Under the pieces are notes generated by a model. That model saw nothing but the letters and a program-made list of their open reading frames with translations, was not told where the DNA came from and searched no databases. The translations under genes were made by a program, and so were the position numbers. This document shows positions 52,507 through 61,265 of a stretch of DNA of 64,000 nucleotides, one piece after another (position 1 is the first letter of the stretch; each line of letters begins with the position of its first letter). This DNA is from Parafannyhessea umbonata (GTDB taxonomy: Bacteria; Actinomycetota; Coriobacteriia; Coriobacteriales; Atopobiaceae). The stretch is taken from the NCBI RefSeq assembly GCF_900105025.1, contig NZ_LT629759.1, positions 1,488,001-1,552,000 of the forward strand. The letters run 5' to 3'.

Positions 52507-54507
52507 ATGAGCTTTCTTCCCGTCAACAAGCAGGACATGGCAGATCGCGGCTGGGACCGCTGCGACTTCGTGTACGTGTGCGGCGACGCCTATGTGGACC
52601 ACTCGTCGTTTGGCATGGCCATCATCACGCGCACGCTGGAGGCGCACGGCTACAAGGTGGGCGTCATCTGCCAGCCGGACTGGCGCGACCCCGCAAGCGT
52701 GCAGGTCCTGGGCCAGCCGCGCCTGGCGTTTCTGGTGTCCTCCGGCAACATGGACTCCATGGTCAACCACTACACCGTGGCGAAGCGACGCCGCTCCACG
52801 GACTTCTACTCCCCCGGCGGCAAGATGGGCCTGCGCCCGGACCACGCCACCGTGGTGTACTCCAACCTCATCCGACGCGCATACCGTCACGTTCCCATCG
52901 TGCTGGGTGGCATCGAGGCATCACTCAGGCGCCTTGCCCACTACGACTACTGGAGCGACTCGCTCAAGCGCTCCATACTGCTCGACAGTGGTGCCGACCT
53001 GCTCATATACGGCATGGGCGAGCTGTCCGTGGTCGAGGTGGCAGACGCACTCGACTCCGGCCTGCCCGTGAGCCAGGTCTCGTGGATCCACGGCACCGTG
53101 TACAAGACGCGAAGCATTCAGGACGTGGACCGCCCGCTCACGCTTCCCACCTGGGAAGAGATGCAGGCGGACAAGCTGGCCTACGCGCGCAGCTTTGGCA
53201 TCCAGGGAAGGAACCTGGACCCGTTCAGCGCGCGCACGCTGGTGGAGGAATACCCCCACGGCGTATACGTTGTGCAGAACCCGCCGACCATGCCGCTCAC
53301 CACCCAGCAGATGGACGAGACGTACGAGCTCCCGTACGAGCGGACCTACCACCCCATGTACGAGGCCGCCGGCGGCGTCCCCGCCATCAAGGAGGTCAAG
53401 TTCTCCATCGCGAACAACCGCGGCTGCCTGGGACAGTGCAGCTTCTGTGCGCTCAACTTCCACGAGGGCCGCATCATCCAGAGCCGCAGCCACGCCTCCA
53501 TCCTGCGCGAGGCGCGCCTGATGACGCAGGACCCGGACTTCAAGGGCTACATAAACGACCTCTCGGGCCCCACGGCGGACTTCCGCATACCCGCGTGCGC
53601 CAAGCAGCTGAAGCACGGAGCCTGCCCCAACCGGCGCTGCCTTGCGCCCGAGCCCTGCCCCAACCTCCGCGTCACGCACGAGGACCTGGTCCAGCTCCTG
53701 AGGGAGCTCCGCGCCATCCCCGGCATCAAGAAGGTCTTCATCCGCAGCGGCATCCGCTTCGACTACGCCATGCTCGACCCCGACCACACCTTCATAAAGG
53801 AACTTGCGGAGTACCACACCTCCGGCCAGCTGCGCCTTGCCCCCGAGCACATATCAGACAAGGTGCTCGAAATCATGGGCAAGCCCCACAACCACATGTA
53901 CGAGGACTTCTGCAAGGAGTTCGAGAAGTACAGCCGCCAGGCCGGAAAGGAGCAGTACGTGCTGCCCTACCTCATGAGCAGCCACCCGGGCTCCACCATG
54001 CGCGAGGCCGTCAGGCTCGCGGAGTTCTGCCGCGACCTTGGCTACAACCCCGAGCAGGTGAGCGACTTCTATCCCACGCCGTCCACGGTCTCCACCTGCA
54101 TCTTCTATACCGGCGTGGACCCGCGCACCATGGAGCCGGTCTACTGCCCCACCAACCCGCACGAGAAGGCGATGCAGCGCGCCCTCATCCAGTACCGCAA
54201 CCCCAAGAACTACGACCTGGTGGTGGAGGCCCTGCACAGGGCCCACCGCGAGGACCTCATAGGCTACGGCCCCAAGTGCCTGGTCAGGCCCGACGGCCCG
54301 TGGCGCAGCAAGAGCGACGCCCCCGGCGGCAGGCGGCACGGCCACGGCAAGGCGTCCGGCAAGCGCGGCAAGGCCGCCGGCGCGGGCGCCCGCAAGGCCG
54401 CAGGCAAGCGCAACGGCGGCGGCAACGGCAAAGCCCCCTCCACGCCGCGCGACCACGGCACGTACGCCTCGCGCGGGCGCCACCCGGGCAAGCGCCGGGG
54501 CAGGTAG
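52507..54507 (+). CDS. YgiQ-family radical SAM protein
   Basis: 666-aa radical SAM enzyme of the YgiQ (UPF0313) family. The [4Fe-4S] motif is CLGQCSFCAL (Cys307, 311, 314), preceded by the family N-terminal domain (FVYVCGDAYVDHSSFGMAIITRTLEAHGYKVGVICQPDW) and followed by SHASILREARLMTQDPDFKGYINDLSGPTADF. The C-terminal 70 residues are a Lys/Arg/Gly-rich tail (RHGHGKASGKRGKAAGAG...) with no obvious fold. ATG 52507 follows AAAGGAGCGACGC. The reaction is unknown; family members are often strict-anaerobe proteins. Confidence 0.93.
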   Translation: MSFLPVNKQDMADRGWDRCDFVYVCGDAYVDHSSFGMAIITRTLEAHGYKVGVICQPDWRDPASVQVLGQPRLAFLVSSGNMDSMVNHYTVAKRRRSTDFYSPGGKMGLRPDHATVVYSNLIRRAYRHVPIVLGGIEASLRRLAHYDYWSDSLKRSILLDSGADLLIYGMGELSVVEVADALDSGLPVSQVSWIHGTVYKTRSIQDVDRPLTLPTWEEMQADKLAYARSFGIQGRNLDPFSARTLVEEYPHGVYVVQNPPTMPLTTQQMDETYELPYERTYHPMYEAAGGVPAIKEVKFSIANNRGCLGQCSFCALNFHEGRIIQSRSHASILREARLMTQDPDFKGYINDLSGPTADFRIPACAKQLKHGACPNRRCLAPEPCPNLRVTHEDLVQLLRELRAIPGIKKVFIRSGIRFDYAMLDPDHTFIKELAEYHTSGQLRLAPEHISDKVLEIMGKPHNHMYEDFCKEFEKYSRQAGKEQYVLPYLMSSHPGSTMREAVRLAEFCRDLGYNPEQVSDFYPTPSTVSTCIFYTGVDPRTMEPVYCPTNPHEKAMQRALIQYRNPKNYDLVVEALHRAHREDLIGYGPKCLVRPDGPWRSKSDAPGGRRHGHGKASGKRGKAAGAGARKAAGKRNGGGNGKAPSTPRDHGTYASRGRHPGKRRGR

Positions 54508-54510
54508 ACC

Positions 54511-55179
54511 CTACGCCCGCCTGATGGCGTCGCGCAGCGTCTGCATGTCCAGGTCCACACTCGCGATCTCGTCGGCGCAGCGCTTCAGCTCCTGCGTCAG
54601 CAGGGCCTGGTTCCTCACGGACTTCTTGTACTTCATCTTGTGCTCAAGCGTCGCCCAGAAGTCCGTGGCAACGGTGCGAATCTGGATCTCGCACGAGGGG
54701 AGAAACGCCGCCGCCCCGCTCGTGAACCTCACGTTCATGTGATAGCTCCGGTAGCCGTTCGGCTTCGGGTTCTTGATGTAGTCCTTCGTGCGCAGCACCT
54801 CGACCTCGGGCTGGCTCTCGATCCAGCGCACCGCGGCGTACACGTCGTCCCCAAACGCGCAGATAATCCTCAGACCCAGGATGTCCTGCACGTCCGCGTC
54901 GATCGCGGCCGCGAGCGACGATCCGTCGCCGCCCTTGCGCCGCACCTTCTCCACCAGGCTCTCCGGCGACTTTATGCGCGAGGTGTAGTACACCACGGGC
55001 CTCAGGTCGTCGGAGTTGCCCTCCGTGCAGGCAAAGCCCTCGGCCAGGTCGTTCAGCTGCTCAAGCCCCTCCCGCAGCCGCGGCAGGTCCTTCCCATAGA
55101 AGCCCTCCAGCTCGGCCTCGCTCTCTGCATGGCATCTGCCGGCCAGCACGCGGCCGGCGCTCTTCTCGTCAGCGCTCAT
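54511..55179 (-). CDS. Small alarmone synthetase (RelA/SpoT domain, GTP pyrophosphokinase)
   Basis: 222-aa single-domain (p)ppGpp synthetase. Synthetase motifs: YYTSRIKSPESLVEKVRRKG, ADVQDILGLRIICAFGDDVY, IKNPKPNGYRSYHMNVRF and PSCEIQIRTVATDFWATLEHKMKYKK. No hydrolase, TGS or ACT domain, so it is of the RelP/RelQ/YjbM type. Its ATG overlaps the end of the histidine kinase gene by 11 nt, third in a response regulator-kinase-alarmone synthetase operon. Its expression is therefore tied to a two-component system. Confidence 0.93.
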   Translation of the reverse strand: MSADEKSAGRVLAGRCHAESEAELEGFYGKDLPRLREGLEQLNDLAEGFACTEGNSDDLRPVVYYTSRIKSPESLVEKVRRKGGDGSSLAAAIDADVQDILGLRIICAFGDDVYAAVRWIESQPEVEVLRTKDYIKNPKPNGYRSYHMNVRFTSGAAAFLPSCEIQIRTVATDFWATLEHKMKYKKSVRNQALLTQELKRCADEIASVDLDMQTLRDAIRRA

Positions 55180-56440
55180 CGCTGCCTCCCTCGGTCTCGT
55201 GCCTCCGCGTCCGCTGCGTGGGGTCTCGCGTCGTCGGCAGCGTCACGACCATCGTGACGGAGCTTCCGTCCGCCTCCGCCTCGGCGCGCGCCTTGCCGCC
55301 GTGCGCACGGGCAACGGCCTCCACCATGGAAAGCCCGATTCCATAGCCACCCGCCTCGTGGGTCCTCGCCCTGTCGGACTGGTAGAACCTCCCAAACCAG
55401 CGCCCCACCTCCTTGGGGTCCACCCCCTCGGTGGCGTTCCTCACGCTCAGCTCCGCCTGGTGCAGGTGCCGCTCCAGCCGCACCTCGATGGGGCCGCCGT
55501 CCACGGAGTACTTCAGTGCGTTGTCGATGAGCGCACCGACCATGCGCTGCAGGTACTGTTCGTTGCCCCGCACGCAGACGCCGTCGCACACGTCGCTCGC
55601 CAGCGGGTGGCCCTCCGTCAGCGGCCGCGACTTGAAGCCGCGCACCTCCCGCGCCACCACGTCGGAAAGGTTCACCACGCCGGCGTCGCGCTCGTTCGCG
55701 GTGGACGCGCGTGAAAGCACAATCAGGCTCTCCGTCAGTCCGCTCATCACGTCCACCTGGCTCTTGATGTCGTCGATCCACTCGCTCTCGCCCACGTCCA
55801 TCGCCAGGACGTCCGCATCCGCGCTGATGATGGAAAGCGGCGTGCGCAGGTCGTGCCCCGCGTCGATCACAAACTGCCGCTGGCTCTCGTGCGCGCGCAC
55901 GATGGGCTGCACGATCCGTTTCGACAACAGCAGGAAGATCACGGTCACCACCACGACGCCCGCGCCATAGATCTTCAGCTCGGACGCGATGCTCGCGCTC
56001 AGCGCCTCCAGCTGTCGCGCGCGGTCGAGAAGAACCACGACCTTCGTCCCGTCCTTCTCGGCCCTCACGCCATAGCGGAACTTTTCCACGTAGCCCCGGT
56101 CGCCGCCGCGCGAGAGCGCGCGCCTCACCATGGCCTGTGCCTCGCCCTCGTCGATCGTCGCGACGTGGTCGAGGTTCGTCTCCTCGAGCGTGCCGTCTGA
56201 CGCCACCCGCGTCACCAGGTAGCGCATCTCGTAGAAGCCCTCGATCTTGCTGTTCGAGTACCTGGAGAGGTCCTTCGGGAGCTCTCCGCCCTCCTCGACG
56301 ATGGTGTCGATCGACTTGTCCGCGTCCGCATCCACCTGTGCTCGGCGCGTCATATACGTTCCCAGGAACATGACGCCCAGCAGCACCACAAGAGAGGCCA
56401 GCACGCTCAGGGTCAGCTGTATGCGCAGCCTACGCTCCAA
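55169..56440 (-). CDS. Sensor histidine kinase
   Basis: 423-aa membrane kinase. Transmembrane segments at about 11-30 and 150-172 enclose a 115-residue extracytoplasmic sensor (DADKSIDTIVEEGGELPKDLSRYSNSKIEG...). Then DHp with the phospho-accepting His in FVIDAGHDLRTPLSIISADADVL, and the ATPase domain with N-box DNALKYSVDG and G-boxes GGYGIGLSMVEAVARAHGGKA. No HAMP is obvious. It overlaps the response regulator by 11 nt and the synthetase by 11 nt, so all three are co-translated. The signal is unknown. Confidence 0.93.
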   Translation of the reverse strand: MERRLRIQLTLSVLASLVVLLGVMFLGTYMTRRAQVDADADKSIDTIVEEGGELPKDLSRYSNSKIEGFYEMRYLVTRVASDGTLEETNLDHVATIDEGEAQAMVRRALSRGGDRGYVEKFRYGVRAEKDGTKVVVLLDRARQLEALSASIASELKIYGAGVVVVTVIFLLLSKRIVQPIVRAHESQRQFVIDAGHDLRTPLSIISADADVLAMDVGESEWIDDIKSQVDVMSGLTESLIVLSRASTANERDAGVVNLSDVVAREVRGFKSRPLTEGHPLASDVCDGVCVRGNEQYLQRMVGALIDNALKYSVDGGPIEVRLERHLHQAELSVRNATEGVDPKEVGRWFGRFYQSDRARTHEAGGYGIGLSMVEAVARAHGGKARAEAEADGSSVTMVVTLPTTRDPTQRTRRHETEGGSDER

Positions 56441-57101
56441 CGGTCTCGACCATCCTCCAGCCGTCGCGGTCCGACCCCTCGACCTTCACGCAGGAACCCA
56501 ACGCGTCCAGCTTGCCGTTCAGGTAGCTTGCGTACAGCTCCACCTCGCCTTCGAGCGCGGCGCCGTCCCATACGCGCTCGCGCAGCCAGTCCGTGTCCAC
56601 GGCCTTGCCGCCCGCATGGGCCAGAAGCGCCGCCATCTGGGCCTCGCGCTGGCTCACGCCCAGGGAGGCCGTGCGCGTGGTGAGCGTGGAGGAGTCCTCC
56701 TCTATCACCAGGTCGCCAAAGCGCACCTTCGACGACGCGCCGGACCTGTGCCGCGCGGCGGCGCGAATGCGAGCCACCAGCTCGCGACTGTCGTACGGCT
56801 TCGTTATGTAGTCGTCCGCGCCGTCCGCCAAGCCGGCGACCTTGTCGTCCACCTGCGTCTTCGCGGTCAGCAGTATCACGGGAACGTCGTTTCCCTCCGC
56901 ACGGACGCGTCGCAGCACCTCGAGGCCGTCAAGCCCCGGCATCATGATGTCCAGCACGGCGACGTCAAAGTACCCGCGGTCGAGCGCATCCAGCGCCTCA
57001 AGGCCGTCGTGGGCCACCTCCACGGCAAGGCCGTTCTTCTCCAGGATCACCTCGGTCGCACGGCCAAGCCGCACGTTGTCCTCCGCAAGCAGTACGCGCA
57101 T
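56430..57101 (-). CDS. OmpR/PhoB-family response regulator
   Basis: 223 aa. Receiver domain with phosphoacceptor Asp in VAVLDIMMPGLDG, switch Thr in VILLTAKTQ and Lys in ITKPYDSREL. The C-terminal winged helix has LGVSQREAQMAALLAHAGGKAVDTDWLRERVWDG and SYLNGKLDALGSCVKVEG. ATG 57101 follows AAGGGAC. It is the first gene of the three-gene operon with the kinase and the (p)ppGpp synthetase. The 57102-57351 gap holds its promoter region and the terminator at 57243. Confidence 0.93.
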   Translation of the reverse strand: MRVLLAEDNVRLGRATEVILEKNGLAVEVAHDGLEALDALDRGYFDVAVLDIMMPGLDGLEVLRRVRAEGNDVPVILLTAKTQVDDKVAGLADGADDYITKPYDSRELVARIRAAARHRSGASSKVRFGDLVIEEDSSTLTTRTASLGVSQREAQMAALLAHAGGKAVDTDWLRERVWDGAALEGEVELYASYLNGKLDALGSCVKVEGSDRDGWRMVETVGA

Positions 57102-57242
57102 GAAAGTCCCTTCGTCTCGCAGACGGCCCCGCCGCATCGCGGTGGGCCCAGCGTCCGTGTGGACGCCACCCCGCATGGCTATGGTACCCATAAGCGCGTG
57201 CGGGCCGCCGCGCGCCCGCTCGCCGATGCCCACGTATGAAAC

Positions 57243-57268
57243 GCGGGCGCACATAGCTGTACGCCCGC
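57243..57268 (-). terminator. Terminator of the exporter-like operon
   Basis: Stem GCGGGCG / CGCCCGC with a 12-nt loop, followed on the minus strand by GTTTCAT, about 85 nt after the stop at 57352. Moderate. Confidence 0.55.
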
Positions 57269-57351
57269 TGAAACATCCTGCTTGGCATGTCTTGGCGCGT
57301 CCGGCCCCACGCTGCCCCCGCGACGCACCCATGCCGCCAGCCGTCGCGGGC

Positions 57352-58284
57352 CTACTTGCCGTGCCCCTCGATCACCATGTTCTCGAAGCGGTGAGACATG
57401 AACTGGTTCGAGAAGTTCTTGTCCACCCACACCTCGAACTGGTTCTTCGGCGGGATGCCCTGGTCGCGCTCCGCGCGCCTCGTGAAGCACGCCAGCGTCA
57501 TGAACACGTCCAGCGACAGGTACGCCGCAAGTATCAGCACAAAGATCACCTGCCGGCGCGTGGTGGGCTCGCCAATGAGCCCCAGAAGCCACGGCGTGAT
57601 TACGTTTGCCCAGATAAGCCCCAGCGCGCCCCAGAAGAACAAGAACGGCCACGCCACCCACTTCGTGATGCAGCCGGGGACGGTCGTGTAGTCCCACGAC
57701 ACCGCGCCCATGAGCGTCTCCATGCCCCAGCCGGTCAGCTGCTCAAGCAGGCCTCCCACGACCATGGATACCAGAAAGACCATCCACCACTTCGCCTTCT
57801 TGCGGCGCAGCTGGAGCGATATCAGCGTCAGCAGCACGGCCCCCACGCCATACAGGGGCGAGAAAGGCCCCCATACCAGGCCGTAGCGCCCCTGCGTAAG
57901 CCCCAGCGTCACGAACATCCACAGCTGCTCGAGCAGAAGCCCGCCCACGGAGCCCACGATGAACAGGATGACCACCTGGTACCAGCCAATGCGCATGTGG
58001 TCCACGCGGTCGTCGCGCACGACCCGCTCGCGCTGCGCAAGCAGGTGCAGCTGGGCGCGAGACAGCTTCAGCGGCTTGCCTATGAGCTCGCGATAGCCCT
58101 TCAGGCGATAGTAGTAGTCCAGCTCCCGCGCCGCGTCGCGAACCTCCTGGGGCAGCTCGCGGTCCTCCGCCGCGCGCTGGATGGGCTTGCCGCGACCAAG
58201 CCAGGCGACAAACCACCTGACCGCGAACACGATCCCCCTCACCACGAGGGCGAGCACCAGGAGGCTCACGAGTGACCAGAACAT
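57352..58284 (-). CDS. CmpB-like (PF06541) multi-pass membrane protein
   Basis: 310 aa. One N-terminal helix, a 90-residue cytoplasmic helical region (LPQEVRDAARELDYYYRLKGYRELIGKPL), then about six membrane helices. The family's segments are WYQVVILFIVGSVGGLLLEQLW and RYGLVWGPFSPLYGVGAVLLTLI; these proteins are annotated as putative ABC permeases although they lack classical permease motifs. It is the last gene of the operon that starts at 61967, 60 nt after the ABC-2 permease. Function unknown. Confidence 0.82.
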   Translation of the reverse strand: MFWSLVSLLVLALVVRGIVFAVRWFVAWLGRGKPIQRAAEDRELPQEVRDAARELDYYYRLKGYRELIGKPLKLSRAQLHLLAQRERVVRDDRVDHMRIGWYQVVILFIVGSVGGLLLEQLWMFVTLGLTQGRYGLVWGPFSPLYGVGAVLLTLISLQLRRKKAKWWMVFLVSMVVGGLLEQLTGWGMETLMGAVSWDYTTVPGCITKWVAWPFLFFWGALGLIWANVITPWLLGLIGEPTTRRQVIFVLILAAYLSLDVFMTLACFTRRAERDQGIPPKNQFEVWVDKNFSNQFMSHRFENMVIEGHGK

Positions 58285-58344
58285 GCTTGCGTCTCCTATC
58301 TTCCTGCCGCGGGCGCGCGCCGCCGGGCGCCGCCGCGGACCAGG

Positions 58345-59313
58345 CTAGCGAATCTCCACCGTCCGGCGGAAGCCCACCAGCGCAAGGACGATTCCCGCCA
58401 GCGCCAGCACGCCCAGCACCGTCCACACGTGCCCCAGGTACGCGGCGGTCGCCGTGTACTCCGGCAGGTTGTGGTTCACGCCAAGCACGCCGGGGTTCAG
58501 CGGGAAGTTCGTGATGTAGTCCTGCAGGCGCGCTATGAGCTTGTCGAAGAACGGTATGGGGAGCCCTCCCACGGGAGAAGAGCTCACCTCGCCGTTCACC
58601 TGGCCCGTCACCTGGTACGACACCTGCCTCATGATCTTCTTGACCGAGGTCTCCGCCTTCCACGGCAGCATGTCGATGTCGAAGATCGTGCCCAGGCCGG
58701 AAAGGCCCCACCGCACGATCGTCGTCTCGCGCAGGGGACGCACCGCGTCGGGCAGGCCAAACAGCGTCTCGGACATGATGAGCTCGTAAATCAGGATGAA
58801 CGGCGCCACGGTCAGGGCCTGCTGCGACGTGCGCACGATGGCCGACACCCCCAGCCCCAGCATCTGCGCCGCAAACGTAATCAGGAAGAGCGTCACCAGG
58901 TACTCCGGCATCGCGGGCGCAAGCAGCGCCTTCGTCTCTATGGGAAACTCGATGATCGACGTCGTCATCCAAAAGAGGACGCCCGTCTGGAGAAGGGCGT
59001 GCACGGCCTGCCACACCACGTTCGCGAACACGAAGCTGTACGGGTTGAGGCCCGAGAACTTGTCGCGCTCCAGCACGTCGCGCGCGTCGCAGATGCACAG
59101 GATGGAGTCGAAGAGCCCCATCCACAGGCAGCAGCACACCACTATGAAGAAGCCCACCTTCGCGTTCTCGTAGTAGTCGAACATGCGGTAGCGGATGACC
59201 CACGCCGCAAGCGAGCTGATGATGAGGGCGGACGCGCCCATCATCAGCTCGGACCTCTTGTTGAACGACTCCCTGGCAAGCATGGCGACCTGCCCAAAGA
59301 AGCTCAGGCTCAT
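58345..59313 (-). CDS. ABC-2-type permease of an ABCG-like transporter
   Basis: 322 aa with about six membrane helices: AWVIRYRMFDYYENAKVGFFIVVCCCLWMGLFDSILCICDARDVLERDKFSGLNPYSFVFANVVW is the coupling/ABCG-like part, and APAMPEYLVTLFLITFAAQMLGLGVSAIVRTSQQALTVAPFILIYEL is typical of ABC-2 proteins. An extracellular loop of about 100 residues (PDAVRPLRETTIVRW ... NPGVLGVNHNLPE) lies before the last helix. Its start overlaps the ATPase stop (TGATG), so the two form one transporter. Confidence 0.85.
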   Translation of the reverse strand: MSLSFFGQVAMLARESFNKRSELMMGASALIISSLAAWVIRYRMFDYYENAKVGFFIVVCCCLWMGLFDSILCICDARDVLERDKFSGLNPYSFVFANVVWQAVHALLQTGVLFWMTTSIIEFPIETKALLAPAMPEYLVTLFLITFAAQMLGLGVSAIVRTSQQALTVAPFILIYELIMSETLFGLPDAVRPLRETTIVRWGLSGLGTIFDIDMLPWKAETSVKKIMRQVSYQVTGQVNGEVSSSPVGGLPIPFFDKLIARLQDYITNFPLNPGVLGVNHNLPEYTATAAYLGHVWTVLGVLALAGIVLALVGFRRTVEIR

Positions 59314-61256
59314 CAGCAGATGCCCCCCAGCTCGTCCGGATGGTCCCGACGCCACTCCTCGAAGCGCCTGATGAACGGGTACGGGTCCTTGTCCATAAGT
59401 GTGTATATCTCGCGCGTGGAACGGGTGTCGAAGTACTCGAACAGCTTGACCGGCGTGCCATAGAAGCAGACCTTGCCATGCGCGAGGAAGCAGATCTTGT
59501 CGAACAGCTGGATGTTCTCGTAGTCGTGGTTGATCACGAGCGCCGTCATGTGCCGGTTGTGGACCAGGCTGTGCAGCACCGCCACCAGGTTGCCGGAGTC
59601 CCCGGGGTCCAGGCCGCTCGTCGGCTCGTCCAGCACGAGGCCGTCCGGGAACGAGAGGAGCTCGCACGCGACGGACACGCGGCGCTTCTCGCCGCCCGAG
59701 CACTTGCGTATGAGGGTGCGGCGCACCTTCTGCAGGCCAAGCTCACGCACGACGCGGTCCACACGCTCGCGCGCCTTCTGCCGGGGCAGGTGCTTCACGG
59801 CACGTGCGTAGAAGTCCAGCTGCTGGGCCACGGTCAGGTTCTCGTGCACGAGGTTGCGCTGCGGCACGAAGCCCAGGCGCCCGCCAAACACCACGCGGCC
59901 GTGCGTCGGGCGCAGCGTCCCCAGGATGATGCTGCCCAGCGTGGACTTGCCGCCGCCAGAGCTGCCCACGATGGCCACAAGCTCGCCGCCCTTGATGGTG
60001 AGGGTGATGTCGTCCAGAACCACCTTGCGCCCGAAGTTGCGGCTCACGTGGTCGAGCACGATGTTGCCGCCGCGCACGGAGCCGGCAACGTCGTGCTCCG
60101 AGCCCTCCGCAAGCGCGCGCTCGCACTCCGCCATCTCCTCGCGGGCGTCCTCGCGGCCAAGCTCCAGCGCACGTGCGAAGAGCTTCCGGGCAAGGTCGTA
60201 GTCCTGCTCCACGAACATGCCCGTGCCGTAGTACAGCGCAAGCTGGAACGCGGCGTCGGCGTTGCCGTTCTCTATCGCGAGGCTGAACCACGCCAGGCCG
60301 CGGTCCACGTCCTGGTCCAGGTACTTGCCGATGAGGTAGTAGTAGCCAAGGTCCCACATGGCCGTGGTGTTGCCCGCCTGGGCGGCGCGCTCCCACCACT
60401 CGCGCATGAGGTCGTAGCTCTGCGGCACGCCGTTTCCCGCCTGGTAGCGGTTGCCCAGCGAGCGCATGGCCGCGCGGTCCCCCGCCGCGGCGCGTGCCTT
60501 GAGCTGGGCGATCTCGCCCTCCTCCAGCTCCGTGTCGTCCTCGTCGCGCCCCGGGGCGGAAAGTGCGTCGTGGTAGCTCGGCCGCTCGGCGCTGCCGGCC
60601 TCCACCAAGTCGTCCGCCGCCGCGTCTCCTGCCGGCGCGTCACCTGCCGGGGATACGCTCTGCGCGGGGGCATCGCCGTCCGCAGGCTCCTCGCCGGCGT
60701 CCTCAGCGGGCTCCTCGCGCTCGCCCTCGGAAGGCGCGTCGTCTTCCGAGGTGGCGTCAGCCGGCTGCGGCGCGCTCTTCTCGCCCTGGGCGAGAAGAGC
60801 CTCGTCCTCCGGCCGGGCCTCCACCGTGACCTTTGGCTCGCCCGCGGCCGCGGCGTCCGCCGCCTCGCCCGCAGCGTCCGATGCCGCACGCGCCTTCGGA
60901 AGCGCAACCGTCACGTCGCCGGGCTCCGCGGGGACGTCCGTCTGGCGCGGCCTTGCCAGCGTGGAGTAGTCAATGTACACACGCAGCTTCTTGCCGCGCC
61001 TACCAGACTTGCCAGCCTTTTCAGGCTTGCCAGGCCTGCCGTGCGCGTCGCGGCCCGCAGCGGCCTCCACCATGCCTTCGGGGCGCGCCTCTGTGGCGTC
61101 GGTGCCAGACGGCGCGTCGCCGCCCGGGCGCGCGTCCTTCTCGCCCTTGGCGGCCTTGCCCTTCTTGTCCTTCTTCTTGTGCTTCTTCCGCTTGCGCTCA
61201 GGCTCTGGCTTGCCCCAGTAGACCTCGGAGTCGCTCTCAAGCTTCTTCTTGCCCAT
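59313..61256 (-). CDS. Fusion: disordered region - Sel1 repeats - ABCG-type ATPase
   Basis: 647 aa. Residues 1-250 are disordered, first Lys/Arg-rich (KKHKKKDKKGKAAKGEKD) and later Asp/Glu/Ala-rich. About 255-390 hold four Sel1-type repeats (e.g. AAMRSLGNRYQAGNGVPQSYDLMREWWERAAQAGN, LGYYYLIGKYLDQDVDRGLAWFSLAIENG). About 400-620 is an ABC ATPase of the ABCG/White kind: Walker A GSSGGGKST (about 430), signature KCSGGEKRRVSVACELL, Walker B GLVLDEPTSGLDP. Upstream, the disordered region carries three GGCGAGAAG repeats, two forming a palindrome. Sel1 repeats joined to an ATPase are unusual and could recruit a partner or substrate to the transporter. Confidence 0.88.
   Translation of the reverse strand: MGKKKLESDSEVYWGKPEPERKRKKHKKKDKKGKAAKGEKDARPGGDAPSGTDATEARPEGMVEAAAGRDAHGRPGKPEKAGKSGRRGKKLRVYIDYSTLARPRQTDVPAEPGDVTVALPKARAASDAAGEAADAAAAGEPKVTVEARPEDEALLAQGEKSAPQPADATSEDDAPSEGEREEPAEDAGEEPADGDAPAQSVSPAGDAPAGDAAADDLVEAGSAERPSYHDALSAPGRDEDDTELEEGEIAQLKARAAAGDRAAMRSLGNRYQAGNGVPQSYDLMREWWERAAQAGNTTAMWDLGYYYLIGKYLDQDVDRGLAWFSLAIENGNADAAFQLALYYGTGMFVEQDYDLARKLFARALELGREDAREEMAECERALAEGSEHDVAGSVRGGNIVLDHVSRNFGRKVVLDDITLTIKGGELVAIVGSSGGGKSTLGSIILGTLRPTHGRVVFGGRLGFVPQRNLVHENLTVAQQLDFYARAVKHLPRQKARERVDRVVRELGLQKVRRTLIRKCSGGEKRRVSVACELLSFPDGLVLDEPTSGLDPGDSGNLVAVLHSLVHNRHMTALVINHDYENIQLFDKICFLAHGKVCFYGTPVKLFEYFDTRSTREIYTLMDKDPYPFIRRFEEWRRDHPDELGGIC
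60774..60800. repeat. 27-bp perfect palindrome made of two inverted dispersed-repeat copies
   Basis: Arms GCTCTTCTCGCCC and its complement around a single T, inside the disordered region of the Sel1-ABCG gene, where it is translated as ALLAQGEKSA. It is the closest-packed inverted pair of the GGCGAGAAG family. Confidence 0.85.
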
Positions 61257-61265
61257 GGCCCACCG

